Assembly (NCBI GenBank): GCA_002749535.1
Contig: MZZL01000375.1
Coordinates: 147,112-211,111, forward strand
Origin: Apophysomyces variabilis
Lineage: Eukaryota > Mucoromycota > Mucoromycetes > Mucorales > Mucoraceae
DNA: 64,000 nt
Direction of reading: 5' to 3'
The notes beneath the pieces were generated by a model that was not told the DNA's origin, made no database searches, and saw only the letters and a list, made by a program, of their open reading frames with translations. Positions 21,663 through 33,984 of this stretch are shown piece by piece; positions within the stretch are counted from its first letter, which is position 1, and every line of letters begins with the position of its first letter. The position numbers were made by a program, and so were the translations under genes.

Positions 21663-24600
21663 AGGTCTTTAAATTGATAACTTGGAAATAAAAGCTAGTT
21701 TTGTAATTATGTTTAGAGTCTTTCTTATCAGCGACCAACGTTTTACTCATGCCTGTATGAAAACCCGAGATAAACGAAATTAAACGATGACCCCTTTCTT
21801 TTTTATACTCCCAAATAAGCTCACGCATATGATCGTTTTTATTCACCAGAGATGACATAATACTACTAAAGTAATTGCTGACCTCTTCATAGGAAGATAT
21901 GGATGTAATATTAAATAGTCATGTGTCGTCGTCTTTTCCTGCTTGTTTAGACGCACGTACCAAAGACTTTGTGAACTGTTCTTGATGTGTACTAAAATCT
22001 CTTTCTATATGAAACTCATGCTTCTGCGCAATCACGCTTGAGTTTTGTCAGCAGGTATGAAATAACTGCCAAAAATCACAGAAGAAACCCGTGATTGCAC
22101 CTTTTGTTCCTTTTATTATGATGCATACAATTACGACCAAAGCAGGGCTTGGAGTTTGAGGTGCGTATGTATTTGATACTTCGTTTACGCATTGTTACTT
22201 AGTCACAGTTTATATAATAGTAGGAGATAAACGATGTGCCAAAAGTACATCGTTTGCTCGAGCTGGCAGAGTCTGTTCATTCCTACATAGTGGAGATGTA
22301 TTGAACTCTCCCAGCACAAAGACATGGTCTGCGGAATGAAGGACGGTGACATTGGTCGGGTGCATCCGTGCTCTCCTTTCTCCCCATCTTGGAATAGCAC
22401 ATCTCGGGGCAGCCTGGCTGCCACTATGCATTGCATACCGCGAGTATGTCAACGCTTGGTCACAGTTTCAGATGTCCATTAGACTATTCATTAACCCTAA
22501 GTTTGAAGATATAATTAGCGAATCTTCAGGTAACGTAATCACATAGTTCTGAGACGTATAAGACTTAATAATCTTTCTATGTAATGGAAATTATTGGTGC
22601 AGCATAAGGAAAGATCCACAATAGACATCCCTCATTCTTCAATGACACTATGACGAATCATTCAAGCTCTGGTCGCAACTATGGTATTTTAAAGGATTTA
22701 GCCATTCTTAAAGCCGTTGCGCAGAGTAGGGAAGGACTTTTAAGCGAAATTAGGAGGAGAAGACGATCTCTTTTTTATTAAGACGTACCGTCAGACTACC
22801 TGGAACAGATGTGTCGCGAGAGCTATTTATCTCATCCTAGGCAGCATCCACGATTCTTTAAACATTTGTATAATTTCCGAGTTTATAATATATAGATTAT
22901 TTATCCATGTGATCTACAAGAAACTAGAAGTGGACCTGAGTCAGCTTACCATAACATCTGGTACAACGCTTCTTTGAACTCCAGGCAGATGTCTTTCTCC
23001 ATGCAGTTATACGTTTCGCTCTAAAGCTGGGCGGTTCGGACGTATATATCCGTGACCAGCGCTGCTTCGCTTAATGTCAACCCTTATTTAACAACAGGAC
23101 ACAAAAAGCATTTCGATTCTCTGTAATGTATATCTTCTATATGAGCGGCTCGTTCTAGTTTCACCCACAGGTTGACGCTCACGCTGCACACATGGCCTGT
23201 TTGGAAAGTGGACAAGGCCTGCTAAGCTTTTCCCTCTGGTATCATCGACAAATAATGCGCCGTCTACCAATGTACGCATACCCATAAAGGCATTGTTTAG
23301 ATGTCTACTTTTTTCCCGTCATCCTTCACTGAAAGTAATTTCTATATGCATAAGGCAATTGTACTATCTTTAGCTTCATCGTCCTTAAACGTTTTAATGT
23401 CAAATGTTCTAATGCCATTCATATTCAACAAAGCCTCTTCAGCTCTACGTACTGATACAACTCATCTATGGTTTTCACAAAGAAAGATAAGCTCACTATA
23501 TAAGCCAGGCATCCACGCATTTTATATGTACTTCTATTCTTCCTATTTAGCAAACAGAGAACCTCTGTGATGCAAGAAAGGAGCCTGCTTGGCGATGCGA
23601 AACCGATATCTAGCCAACTCAACCTTATCTTACTGTTTAACGCCGTTAGGTGTCGAGTGAGATAGTCTATGACGCAGTGATTCCGATAGAGGAGACAACA
23701 AGTCTCAATGTCTGTGTGAGACGCAACACAAGGATCGGGAAAAAGGCCAAAGACTTGCTTTCCGAAGCGGAACTGGAAGAGCAGTGCCCACATGAACTAG
23801 GTTGACTGTTACACTAATGTCTGTCAGATAGGTTATGAATTACCGTTCTCTACTAACAATGGCACAAAGGAACAATATTAAGAACTATTGATATCAAGGA
23901 AATACAAACGGTGTTATGTTGAAAGTATGTTTAGTTTACGTACAGTAGAGGAAGGTAAAGGTACCCTGTGTTTAGCGTTGCACGCATCCTTATCGATAAG
24001 GACAGATGTTCTCGGAAACGCTGCAATTATTCTTAACCACTGCAACGGTTCTTTTCCCGGCCATGAATGCCAAAGACTCGAGATATGAACTTTAGCATAA
24101 CACATCCGGGTACGATTAATTCTCTTCTCAGGTAACGTTTTCTTCATTTTATCTAGATCAGCTGATCACAATATGTTTAAATGAAGAATGAGAGTTTTTG
24201 GCTAAGCTAAGATTAGAACAGGGCACTTAATAAAAAAGGATTTTGTAACGTGAAGTCTAAGTTGGAGAAAACTTAATGGAAGGAAAAGGGTGATCTGGAC
24301 TTGACTAGCAGGACAAACATTCATAATAAGTTGCTGCATATCTCATTCGGTTCTCTTCGTGAAACATCAATGTACAGATCAAAGTAGCTGTGAATCTAAA
24401 GAAGATGTGCATATCTGAAGAAAAAGCAAACAGATCCATCCAAGAACAACCGTAAATGATATATTAAATGGTTCAAATAAGAGAAACGAAAAAGGGAGGG
24501 GATATAAACTGCTGCTGTCAATGTGTCCGAGACATCAACCCTTGGCTATGGTCGGATTTGAAATAGAGATAGCCAGGTGCCCATTTGTTTCTGTTTGGTA

Positions 24601-24873
24601 AACGATCAACAAAAGCCAACTTTTTGTTTATTCTTCTTTTCACACGCTGAACTTGTTCATTTTGCGGGCATTTAACTTAACTCCATCTAAGATTGAGACT
24701 AGGACCCAAGGCCTCAACAGTGGTAACCATATACCTCGCATATAGACCTTTCTCTAACAGATTACACAGTAAACCTGGAACGCACATTGATTTTTAACGG
24801 TTAGAATATATATATATATACAATATTTATATCTTATAGAACACATAAGATAGATAGCAATATACGACAAAGC
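21663..24873. other. long gene-poor stretch, possible retroelement remains
   Basis: No intact gene. A minus-strand frame at 22210-22452 contains TVLHSADHVFVLGEFNTSP, which resembles the xxGDFN segment of the endonuclease domain of LINE elements. Upstream minus frames at 23088-23285 and 23425-23793 could belong to the same decayed element, but I cannot show it. A TA run lies at 24807-24819. Confidence 0.4.
22210..22452 (-). mobile_element. possible LINE endonuclease-domain remnant
   Basis: The motif HVFVLGEFNTSP matches the shape of the LINE/APE endonuclease GDFN motif, with D changed to E. The surrounding frame is short and no reverse transcriptase was seen next to it. Weak call from one motif. 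Confidence 0.25.
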
Positions 24874-25829
24874 TTAGAATACGTAGGGAACAAGACAGGC
24901 CTTCCTTGGTGCCGATGGAAACCTTTGTTCGTACCACTCTTTGGTACTGTATGCTCGCATCATGAGATACAAAGCTGAGCCAATTTGGAATGGTAGAACT
25001 AAAACATGTTGCGCAACCAAGGTCATAGCAAAAAATGCAAGAATTTCGCCAACCTATCCATTGAAAAAGGTGTGAATGAAAAAGAAGAAAAGGAAAAAGA
25101 GGTAACATGATAAAGAATAAAAGTGGTCAATTGATGTTTTCGACTTACATAGTGAGGGCACCAAACATAGTGAAAGAGACCTCTATTGGGTACCTGATGA
25201 GGGGGAAAAAGAAAGTTTTTTTTCATGTCAGAAAAATGAAAGGGGTTTATAACATATCTGCGTTATTTACCTTGTAGGATTTAATGTTTGCATCTGTTCG
25301 CAGATCGGCTAGAACCAGATGATGATAATGGTTAATTCCTTCACCCAAAATAAACAAGACTGTCCCGAAAATGGTCTCTGTCCTAGACCATTGCATCATA
25401 GGGACTTGAGCGCTCAAGTAGGTGGTGGTGAGGCCAAACACCGTGTAACTAGACGCGATCATCATCGCATCCCGGACCATAGTTACACCGGAATATTTAT
25501 GCACCCAAAGAACTTCCTAAAATAAACAGAGAGTATAACATGAGTTACCCTGTATCTTTCGGCATGCATCTTAACCCTGGCTACTTGCATAAACGCGTTT
25601 CGCATTATGGAAAAGAATCAGCAGGGATATCAAGATGACATTCTTAGGCACTACTACAGGGGTTGCCATGACAGTCATCCATATCAACGTCAGAAAAGAG
25701 ACGATCAAGGCTGGACCATATATCATAAGCATGCCGACACGGGAAGGAACCTAAGTAAAATCAAAAAGGATAGATAGAAAAAGGGGGCGTTGACTGCATC
25801 AGTGGACCTTCGTCTTTGGCTTGGGGTAA

Positions 25830-25870
<41 letters not shown>

Positions 25871-26031
25871 GAAATTTAACTTACACTGGCTTTTGCCTTT
25901 TCCTCTATAGCAAACTTTGAATAACCCATTCTTGTTTTTGGATTGCGCTCACGAAGGGCCAGCACGAAGCAGATAAACATCGTGCCCATAGCTACAATCA
26001 GATTGGAAGTAGTTGGTTCAGGCGTATACAT
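24874..26031 (-). CDS. steroid 5-alpha-reductase / enoyl-reductase family membrane protein
   Basis: Five exons (25885-26031, 25589-25750, 25271-25516, 25149-25193, 24874-25053) encode 259 residues; every junction is in phase 0. The C-terminal half has the family pattern: KRVYEVLWVHKYSG, LGEGINHYHHLVLADLR, then VPNRGLFHYVWCPHYVGEI and EWYEQRFPSAPRKACLVPYVF. The family uses NADPH to reduce a carbon-carbon double bond conjugated to a carbonyl in steroids, polyprenal or very-long-chain enoyl-CoA. Hydrophobic segments predict an ER membrane protein. The usual His of the HxWY end motif is replaced (STKEWY), so the exact substrate class is open. The second intron begins with GC instead of GT; only this reading restores the conserved KR-x-x-EVL-x-VHKYSG block. 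A GA repeat fills part of intron 1. Confidence 0.85.
25839..25866 (+). repeat. (GA)n microsatellite in intron 1
   Basis: Uninterrupted GA repeat of about 14 units within the first intron of the reductase-family gene. Confidence 0.9.
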
Positions 26032-26534
26032 TTTTTCTTTTCAATCGATACAAAGCTAAACAAGAGGAGAATTGAGGAAATGGACTGAAAAGGAATAAAA
26101 GAAAAAAGAGAATCAAGGGAAAAGAACAAGGAAGAAAAAGAAGCACACAAATATATTCCAAGATGAAAGGTTTCTTATGGGATTTGTTCTTGTCTATGCC
26201 ACTTCTTCCATGTCAGACAATGAAAAAATGTATACATTGAGTGCCGCATGCATGCGAAAGTCTCAAACATAAATCTAGTTCAAGAAGGTCAGCCGGATAG
26301 TATCCAACGTTCCAGTAAATCATCTGCATTATCACGTCAACATGTTCGGGCATCTTTTCTTCCACTTTTCCACTTTGCAGGTACCTCGATTTTCATATAG
26401 TAATGTATGTATGTATTTACACATAAAACTTTACTTTTCTTTTTTCTTTTTGTTTCTTTGCCCCAAAATATATTAACAAGAAAATATCCGGTAAGATGGA
26501 ATATAAATAAATTACTGCTAAGTAATAGATTAAG
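26032..26534. other. intergenic, promoter of the reductase and 3' end of the permease
   Basis: Purine-rich plus strand just upstream of the reductase ATG. The interval separates two minus-strand genes in head-to-tail order. No further gene seen. Confidence 0.4.
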
Positions 26535-28625
26535 TTATTCAACGTGTTCTTCTCGTGCAGTTGAATCTTCTGATACTGCCTTCTTTTTACGTTGAAATAA
26601 TTCTTTCAAACCCTCATAACCACGAAGGATTTGATAAAGAAGGATGGCGGTATACGTCGGAAGACCGATACCTATCGGAACGAAATGTATCAGCAGATGT
26701 TTAATATGTTTTTTTTTCTTCGCGCGTTCTCACCATCCAATTGGAAGTTTCCCCATTTTAACGTTGTCTGCATCGCTGCGCCCAAGACAACTATGAAAAG
26801 AGAAAAAAAGGTTCGTTGCGTAAGTATATCAGTCTTTGTTTCCTTTTCGTTCTTTTTCACTGTCTTTTTCTTTTTCTTTTCTGATCCTTTACCTGGAACA
26901 CCTGCTACAAGCAGATTACGAGAATCCTTAAAATCAACACGATTTTCTACCCAAATTCTAGCTCCCGATACGGTGATGAGACCGAACAAAATGATCGAAA
27001 GTCCGCCAAAAACGCCATTAGGAATCGTGTGAATGGCTGCGCCGAATTTCTGTATAAAGCCCAGAAGGATAGCTATCACCGCAGCCACAAGGAAGATTAA
27101 AGACGAAAATATCTGGGTAACTGACATGACACCAATGTTTTCGGAATAGGTAGTCTGACCTAAGGATCCTGCAGACGCCGAGATCACGGTAGCTATTGCG
27201 TCTCCCAGAAGAGCACGTCCGAAATAACTGATATAAAACAATGTTTAGATGATGCAAAGAAGCTAAGATAAACACAAAGGGCTATCGCTTACGGATCTAG
27301 ATTTGTTTCTGCCATAGCACTGACCGCTTTGATATGTCCCAGATTCTCAGCTACCAACACAACACAAACAGGTACAATGATACTAATGGCATTCCCTTCA
27401 AACACAGGTTTGGTGAATTTTGGCGGAGCAAACCATGGCGCTTTATAAACTTCGGTATAATCGATCGCAGGACCTTGACCGGTTTCGCCACAACCGAAAG
27501 CGATTAGATAACCGATGACCATGCCCACCAAAATAGGAATGCGTCGGACAGCTCCGGGTGCATAAATACTTGTGAGTGAGATTAACATGACCGTGGTAAA
27601 GGCCATCCAACCATCAAAAGAAGTTTGTGTAGCTGTCTGAAAAGCTGATGTAGATAAATGGATACCAATCGTCATGACCACCGATCCAGTCACCACTAAA
27701 TAAAAAGGGAGGGTTCATTATCATTATCAACAGTCCTGTTCGAATATAGCTTGTCTCTGTAGCTTATTTTTCTTTTTGTTGTCCTCACCTGGAGGCATAA
27801 TGTGTTCTATCCAACCATAACCTGCCACTAAAACACCGAGGGCAATCACACCATAAACAAGACCGCAGATAAGGATACCACCAGCTGCTACACCGATATT
27901 TGAATTTGGACCAGATGTAGGTGAATAGGTATAACCTGTGGCGGAGGCAACCACACCAATGAATCCAAATGAAGAACCCACGTAGGATGGCACTGTTTCC
28001 ATGTTATGGAAGAAACGAGACAGAATACATGAATTGGTTGGATATCTCTAACAAACAATGCCTTTTTTTCTGCTGCTCACCTCGACCACCCGTAACAAGA
28101 TAAAAGATAATGGTGCCAATTCCGGAAAAGAAAAGAGCAGCTGATGATGCGAATCATTGGTATTACAGCCTTTTCTACTATTTTCAACAAGAAAACTTAC
28201 TATTGGTATCAAATCCCATCATTAAAGGAGCTATTAACAATCCAAAACAAACTCAGCGATCATTGACAGAGAGGATTGGGCAAAAGCCAAAAAAAATTGA
28301 CAGGTTCTCTTTTTTTTTTTTTAGCTTTGTCTTACCGATCACGGTAGATCCAAACATGGCGAGGACATGTTGAATTCCCATCAAAAGGCATTGAAACAAA
28401 GGAGGACGTTCATCAATATAGATAATGCCTAAATAGAAGAAAGGGATTTTGTTTATATATTACTATGAATTGGTTCCTCAATTTACCGGATGGTTTCAGC
28501 CGGTATCTCGGAAAGTAATTGAGGAAGGTTTGTTTTGATAGGAAGGGATATGCTGTTGCCAACTCGGGCTCTTTATAATCGTCATGAAGTGCACTAGGAG
28601 AGGCAAAGTATTGCTGCTTCTCCAT
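26535..28625 (-). CDS. NCS2-family nucleobase permease (UraA-like)
   Basis: Nine exons (28487-28625, 28336-28428, 28201-28230, 28081-28140, 27789-27992, 27293-27695, 26893-27227, 26734-26790, 26535-26671) join in frame for 485 residues. Family features in order: LMGIQHVLAMFGSTVI (first membrane helix region), PLMMGFDTN, VPSYVGSSFGFIG, IMPPVVTGSVVMTIG, then VLVAENLGHIKA, and the signature GQTTYSENIGVMSVTQIFSS. The TTYxENIGVMxxT form is that of uracil permeases such as UraA/RutG rather than the QNNGVIQLTG form of fungal UapA-type purine carriers. Known role: proton-coupled uptake of uracil, xanthine or related bases across the plasma membrane. About 12-14 hydrophobic segments are visible, and the C-terminus is a short charged tail. 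Exons 3 and 4 are very short but needed to keep the family sequence. An in-frame ATG upstream was not found. Confidence 0.9.
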
Positions 28626-29756
28626 TTCGAGATCTTGTCTTTTATGACAAGAAAAAGAAAAAGAGTTCGAAGGAGCCACAAGAAGAAAAAATTTATCAGT
28701 CCATTTCGGACCCCGACATTGATATCGAAGGCGGGGGACTTGTACTACAGCCCATGCTTCTCCGACCGCCGATAATAACTGAACTGACCCGAATCAGATC
28801 CTGAACCCGGGGAACCTAAGGAAACAAGCTTAACTGAACGTCTTCACTTTATATAAAGCAGTAAATGAGTAATTATTAACCACAATTTTCCAAATGCTTG
28901 TGGAATCTATGCGCTTTGAAACGAAGGGTGACGCTATTTGGACACATTCATCGCGCGCTGTTCCTTGTACGTAGCTGCTAAGATCTCGGATAAAGAGAAC
29001 AGTAACTTAGCATGGTCTTAGTAGCTAATAACAGTCTTAGTTAAAGAACCAGATAGTGAAATAGAATGAGAAAGACCGACACGTTTAATTCACTATGACT
29101 CTTTTCTCGCGATCTACATTGGTTGTGGAAGACTTTTGGGTCAGTTAAGTAGGATACATATGCTGGTGGATGATAACCCACTACATTAACCAATGCAAAT
29201 AACGAGTAAAAAAGTCATGGGGGTTTTTTTTTTAAATATTGACCGATTTATAACACAAGTAACTTGGCTGACTTATCGTGCTTCTGTAGTTCATGCGTGT
29301 AACACTTGTCAAATAAAACGCATAATCATTCTATCGAGATGTGGCATCGCATTGTATCATAGCTCTGCTTTTTTATACAATGCTTCCAGCCTACCCAAAC
29401 CTGATTTCCATTGTTTACCGGACAGCTTGTACTATGGCATCGATCGACGAACACTGCCTATTTCCGTGACTACCATAACACAACACGTCCTACCATGACG
29501 CGTCCCTCCATTGATAAAACAAGGCATTGTTCCCTTTCATCCTTTCTTTGAGCTTTATCTTTTACCGTGCTTTCCATTACACTATCTAAGGATACCCTTT
29601 GTCGGTTCAATATACGATAAAAATACTTTGAAAGTCAAAGCGCACAGAAATCAATATTTGTCTAACTGCATGATTCCAGTACAACAAGTCAATCTGCCAA
29701 GTATGAGCTCAGAAGGATATGGAATGACATGCTGAGCTCATAGTTAAGGTAACTTC

Positions 29757-29797
29757 ACTACTACTACTACTACTACTACTACAACAACAACAACAAT
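29757..29797 (+). repeat. (CTA)n followed by (CAA)n microsatellite
   Basis: Perfect triplet repeats, about eight CTA units running into CAA units. Confidence 0.9.
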
Positions 29798-32700
29798 AAT
29801 TACCATTAGTTACATTATCTCGTCCAGACCATGCTAAACTTCTGGAACTGTGATTACACGCACTATTCCGGCCTTAGCGCAAAAGCATCAAGGACATACA
29901 GCAAGTATCTGTCTCTGAAAGTAAGGATAGCATATGCTTCCGGATAATTCAATACAACTTGAAACTCGGATGATCCCGGATATAAGTGAGATCCAACGAA
30001 GCGGTAAGACAGCAAACAGTTCGGATTCGATCGGGATTCCTAACTTGGATTCGTTTTTACAGTCTGATGGCGCAGGGAAGCAAAAGCCTCCGGAGGATGG
30101 GTGAGTGGGGTCAAAATCAATATCAGACTTGACCGTTTTCTTTTTCTCCTTGCCCACGCCCATCATGGACTTGATCCGGCGTGACCATCCCACAATGAGC
30201 GACAGGATACCTTGGGAGGGGAGGTAAAATTAAGACACTTACCGTATCATTCTCGTTTACTAACAATCAAAGTAGCTTTTACGCTACTTGAATGAATTCT
30301 GTGTCCGGCGGAGGACCAAGTTGATGTAAGTAAAATATATCACCCGCTTATCTGATCGACTAATGACAGGTATGTTATATCCCTTTCAGTGCATAATCAG
30401 CAGAAACAACAGGTACTGCCCAAAAACTATTAAAATACCGATTGCGAACCTTTAATAGAAAGTCAAGTTGCGGCACCAGCGTGCCAAATCGCCGAGCGGA
30501 CCTGATTTCGTACATCACATTGCCTATCAATCAACCACTTGTATGTTCAACGTAACCAGCAGCTGGCAAGCAAGTGGTAAGCTAACAGATCGCTGTATAC
30601 AGTATTTGGCAGTATTCTTATATTGTTTCAAAGGATTGAGGTCAGTGGAGATGACATGGCGAAATCAAGTTCGACGGAATGGCGTCAACTGTGGCCGAAC
30701 CAAACACCTGCGTGTTTATTCTGGAGTTGGCGGGAGGTACCAACGCCCCGCAAAGTAAACTTGAGGATGACACAATGAAACAGTATAATAACTGCCTCGA
30801 TGGCATTAAATCAGTCTCTTCCTCAGTTGCACCATGAGCAACCGTGAGAATGTTTGCTGTTCTATTTTACGGTAATATACTCAGTTTTTCATGTCATGAA
30901 CCGATATTTAGCTTGATTAAGTACTGTAGAAAACGTGTTGTATTTCGAGAGCTTGAACATAGCAGAAAATAAGACGTACGTGTGTCAACGGCACGCCACA
31001 GTAAGCTTTCAGACTTGGTTAGCAATCATAGTATGACTAATTGGCGTGGGTGTTTTCTCAGTTACGTCGCCCGAATACAGTGGACGACCTGAAAAGAGTT
31101 GCAAAAGTTTATCCGAGTGTACTGGGATGGAGAGATGCTGTTCTTCGGCAAGCTGATGAAGCGCGTGGCGTCTCTGAGGACGTCAGCTGGCAGGAGGATT
31201 CCTATGCGTTTGAGTCTCTTTGATACCATAATTATATACCACTGAAACTGTTCGTTAGTTAAAGAACAACATTTTACGAAAATGATGGATAACAACATGA
31301 ATTTCGGTTTGTTGATAAGATTGTAGATCATAGAAGTGTTTCATAAGTCTCTAGTTTCAAGACCTGTTATTTAGACCAGACCAATCGCTGACGTAGACGG
31401 TGAGGGTTCTACGTTTGCAATATCACTCACGATCAAACGATCAAATGATGAGATGTGATGTATTTGAGTGAAGATAATTGACTTGCTTGTTACCGAAAAA
31501 AAAAGATGCTGTCACCGACACGTCACAATTAACTTTTAACGATGTTTTGGGTAAACCAGATCTATTAACTAAGAGTGTACTGAGCTGAATGAGCCAACCA
31601 AACGTAAAATTTCCGCTGAAGCTTTAGGAATCGAATATCTCGATAATTAAACTAGCAAAGACGATGTTACCTTCACCATTGTACTCCTTCCATTTTTTTC
31701 TTTTGGCTAACTGTTGCGAGAAATGTATGAATAAAAAATACATTCATATTTTGTTTGGTATTGAATCATTAGTTCTACACCTAGTTGCATTATTCTTAAA
31801 ATTCTTCCAGTAAGGAAAAAAAAATAGTGTTCAATCGGCGCAACCAGTTGCATATTGAAAGAACTCAGTGATAGCAGATACCGAGATTCCTCACTGATAG
31901 TGTACCATTAATTCCTTTTGTATTTCCAGCAATCGTGCAGATTGTGAATAATGTAATGCAAACCAATAATATACTCTAATTGATTATTGGTTTAGGTGCT
32001 ATTATATTTCCTTTTCCACAGACTATTATCGGCTTTGTGGGATTCTGTTGCATTCTTGTTTTATCTGTGCCAGTCGTTTAATTCTTGGAAACGCAGAGAA
32101 AAGATCCCTCGAATTCCATTCACGCAGCGCAAGCTATGAAGGAGCTTTGTCAATAGCTTTTATTATGAATCATAGATATATACTTCCAGTCATTTTGTCC
32201 AAAGAATGTGATTAGGCAATGTAAGCATTCAAATCTATGACTGACTGGATATATATGAACTTTTGCAAAAGAAACTTTCCGGTTTTCTTCACTGCCCTAT
32301 CACTAACCATTTCTCACAGCGCAAGATGAGCGATTACCGCGTACTCCGACATGAGGTCGATTTAGCAGATAACCGTCCGTTTTATAGCGATCCATTCCCA
32401 TTTTTGTGTTCCTGCTATTGCGTATGTCTCCTTCCAACTTCTTATATTTCATTCAAGAGCAGACTAGGGATGTGATTATCTTGGGGTTGTATTTCTTTTC
32501 TAGAAGGAGAGAAGGTATCTGTATGTGATTTGATGTTTAAGTTTTCATAGGGACAGATCGGATAAACAACTTAAGGTTTGTGGTTCATGGTATAATTGTA
32601 AGGATAACAAATACAATAGGCCTACATTCCAATGGTAATGAAACAAAGAGGAAAAGGGGGTTTTTCGATCTGTTCCCAGTTTCTTTAATACACAGAGAAA

Positions 32701-32855
32701 TCCAGGGTCTGCGGTATAAGCGAAAGTATGGGTCCCTTTTTTTTTTTCTCTTTGAGTCCATCAGAAATATTCCGGTTGGCTGATCTTCCCGACGATATCA
32801 AAGATTATCGTATGACTAAGTTTTTTGTTACCGGAGAAATGGATGTCTTATGTCC

Positions 32856-32856
32856 G

Positions 32857-32887
<31 letters not shown>

Positions 32888-32900
32888 ACACACACACATG
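32856..32900 (+). repeat. (CT)n-(CA)n microsatellite
   Basis: CT dinucleotides run directly into CA dinucleotides, with slight interruptions at the end. Confidence 0.85.
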
Positions 32901-33805
32901 CATATTTGTTTAATTTCTTCTTATCCATGTGGTCAAGAAAACAAAGAGCATAAAAAGGAAAAGACAAGATCGTGACATCACGCATACATAAGGGATGATG
33001 TCTCAATCCCTCTTTTTTTTCAACTTCCTTAAGGTGATACTTTGTAGGGATGCCGGGAGAAAGAGGAGGAGGGCATGGGTATCTTTGATGATGTGGGGGG
33101 ATGATCCTGGGTTCCAAAGTGTTCCCAAACCTTTTCAACGTTTTGGCTCTTGTCTCCGTACTTATCCGAAGTCTTCATAGATAAACTATAAACGGTCCAA
33201 TAAGGATCACGGATGAGACAAAAATACCTGATTGGATATAGCCATCACTCTTTCCCGATAAAGGCAAATCTCTCTTGGTTCGCATGCCAACACTTCTGTC
33301 GGAACATAGATTTCCACATCCATTTTGTGTTCCGATGTGATAAGATAACGGAAACGAAGATGTCCAAAATCATACAACAAAACTTTAATCACCATGTTCC
33401 GTTTCCAGTGTATACAAAGAAAATAAGACCATTTAGTATAGGATTTAATAACCATTATTCACAAAGAGAGCCATTGTATGGTTATTGAGGGAGGCATTTT
33501 TGTTTTCGTATTTGATCCTATCCAGAAGACGGGTCAATGTGGCGCATAATTACTTTGAATAAAAGACACACACACTGATTAAGATCACATGTGACCCAAA
33601 GATCGAAATGTCATCGTATCACCTTAATTCATTGGTCCTGGTCAAAGATAAGAAAAAAAATGACTTGTTTTTTTTCATGCTATCCATTTCGAACAGCGTA
33701 TACTTTAGCGTGTGTGTGTGTGGCTCTATCGCTATCGCTCTCTGTCTGTCTGTCATTCTGTCGTGTGTCAGTGAGCTCTGTGGGAGATAGCAGTGGACTT
33801 CAAAT

Positions 33806-33813
33806 TATATAAA
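33806..33813 (+). promoter_or_regulatory. TATA box of GLT1
   Basis: TATATAAA about 170 bp before the GLT1 ATG, followed by a long pyrimidine-rich tract (about 33838-33905), a common arrangement in strongly expressed fungal genes. Confidence 0.5.
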
Positions 33814-33984
33814 TTCTCATCCATCACCCGTTCCCCCCACTCTTTTTTTTTCCTTCTTCTTCTTTCTTTCACTCTCTCTTGCTCCTCCTTTTCTTATTCT
33901 TCTTATTAATTTACATTTATCCCCCACTCTCTTATATACATAGTTTGAGTCTCCCAATATAACTTTTTCTCATTGTACATAAAT

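Larger units (their letters stand above)
28626..33984. other. long gene-poor region upstream of GLT1
   Basis: No complete gene could be modelled. Coding-like fragments are seen at 30090-30193 (minus), 31060-31223 (plus, possible terminal exon after an acceptor at about 31058), 32329-32430 (plus) and 33040-33455 (minus), none recognised. Simple repeats are (CTA)n/(CAA)n at 29757-29797, CT/CA tracts at 32856-32900 and a TG tract near 33710-33722. The last 180 bp form the GLT1 promoter. Confidence 0.4.

Noticed and set aside
22210..24147. Whole LINE element on the minus strand
   Set aside because: Only one endonuclease-like motif is visible; no reverse transcriptase. Kept only as a weak fragment call.
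30090..30193. Minus-strand segment resembling the end of a membrane protein (VGWSRRIKSMMGVGKEKKK)
   Set aside because: Possible acceptor at its start but no convincing upstream exon, and frame beyond it is not protein-like. Left as unassigned.
31060..31223. Plus-strand exon-like frame after a CAG acceptor (LKRVAKVYPSVLGWRDAVLR)
   Set aside because: No upstream exons with matching phase were found and no family recognised.
32329..32430. Plus-strand ATG frame beginning MSDYRVLRHEVDLADN
   Set aside because: Looks protein-like but no second exon gives a sound model; overlaps uncertain minus-strand candidates nearby.
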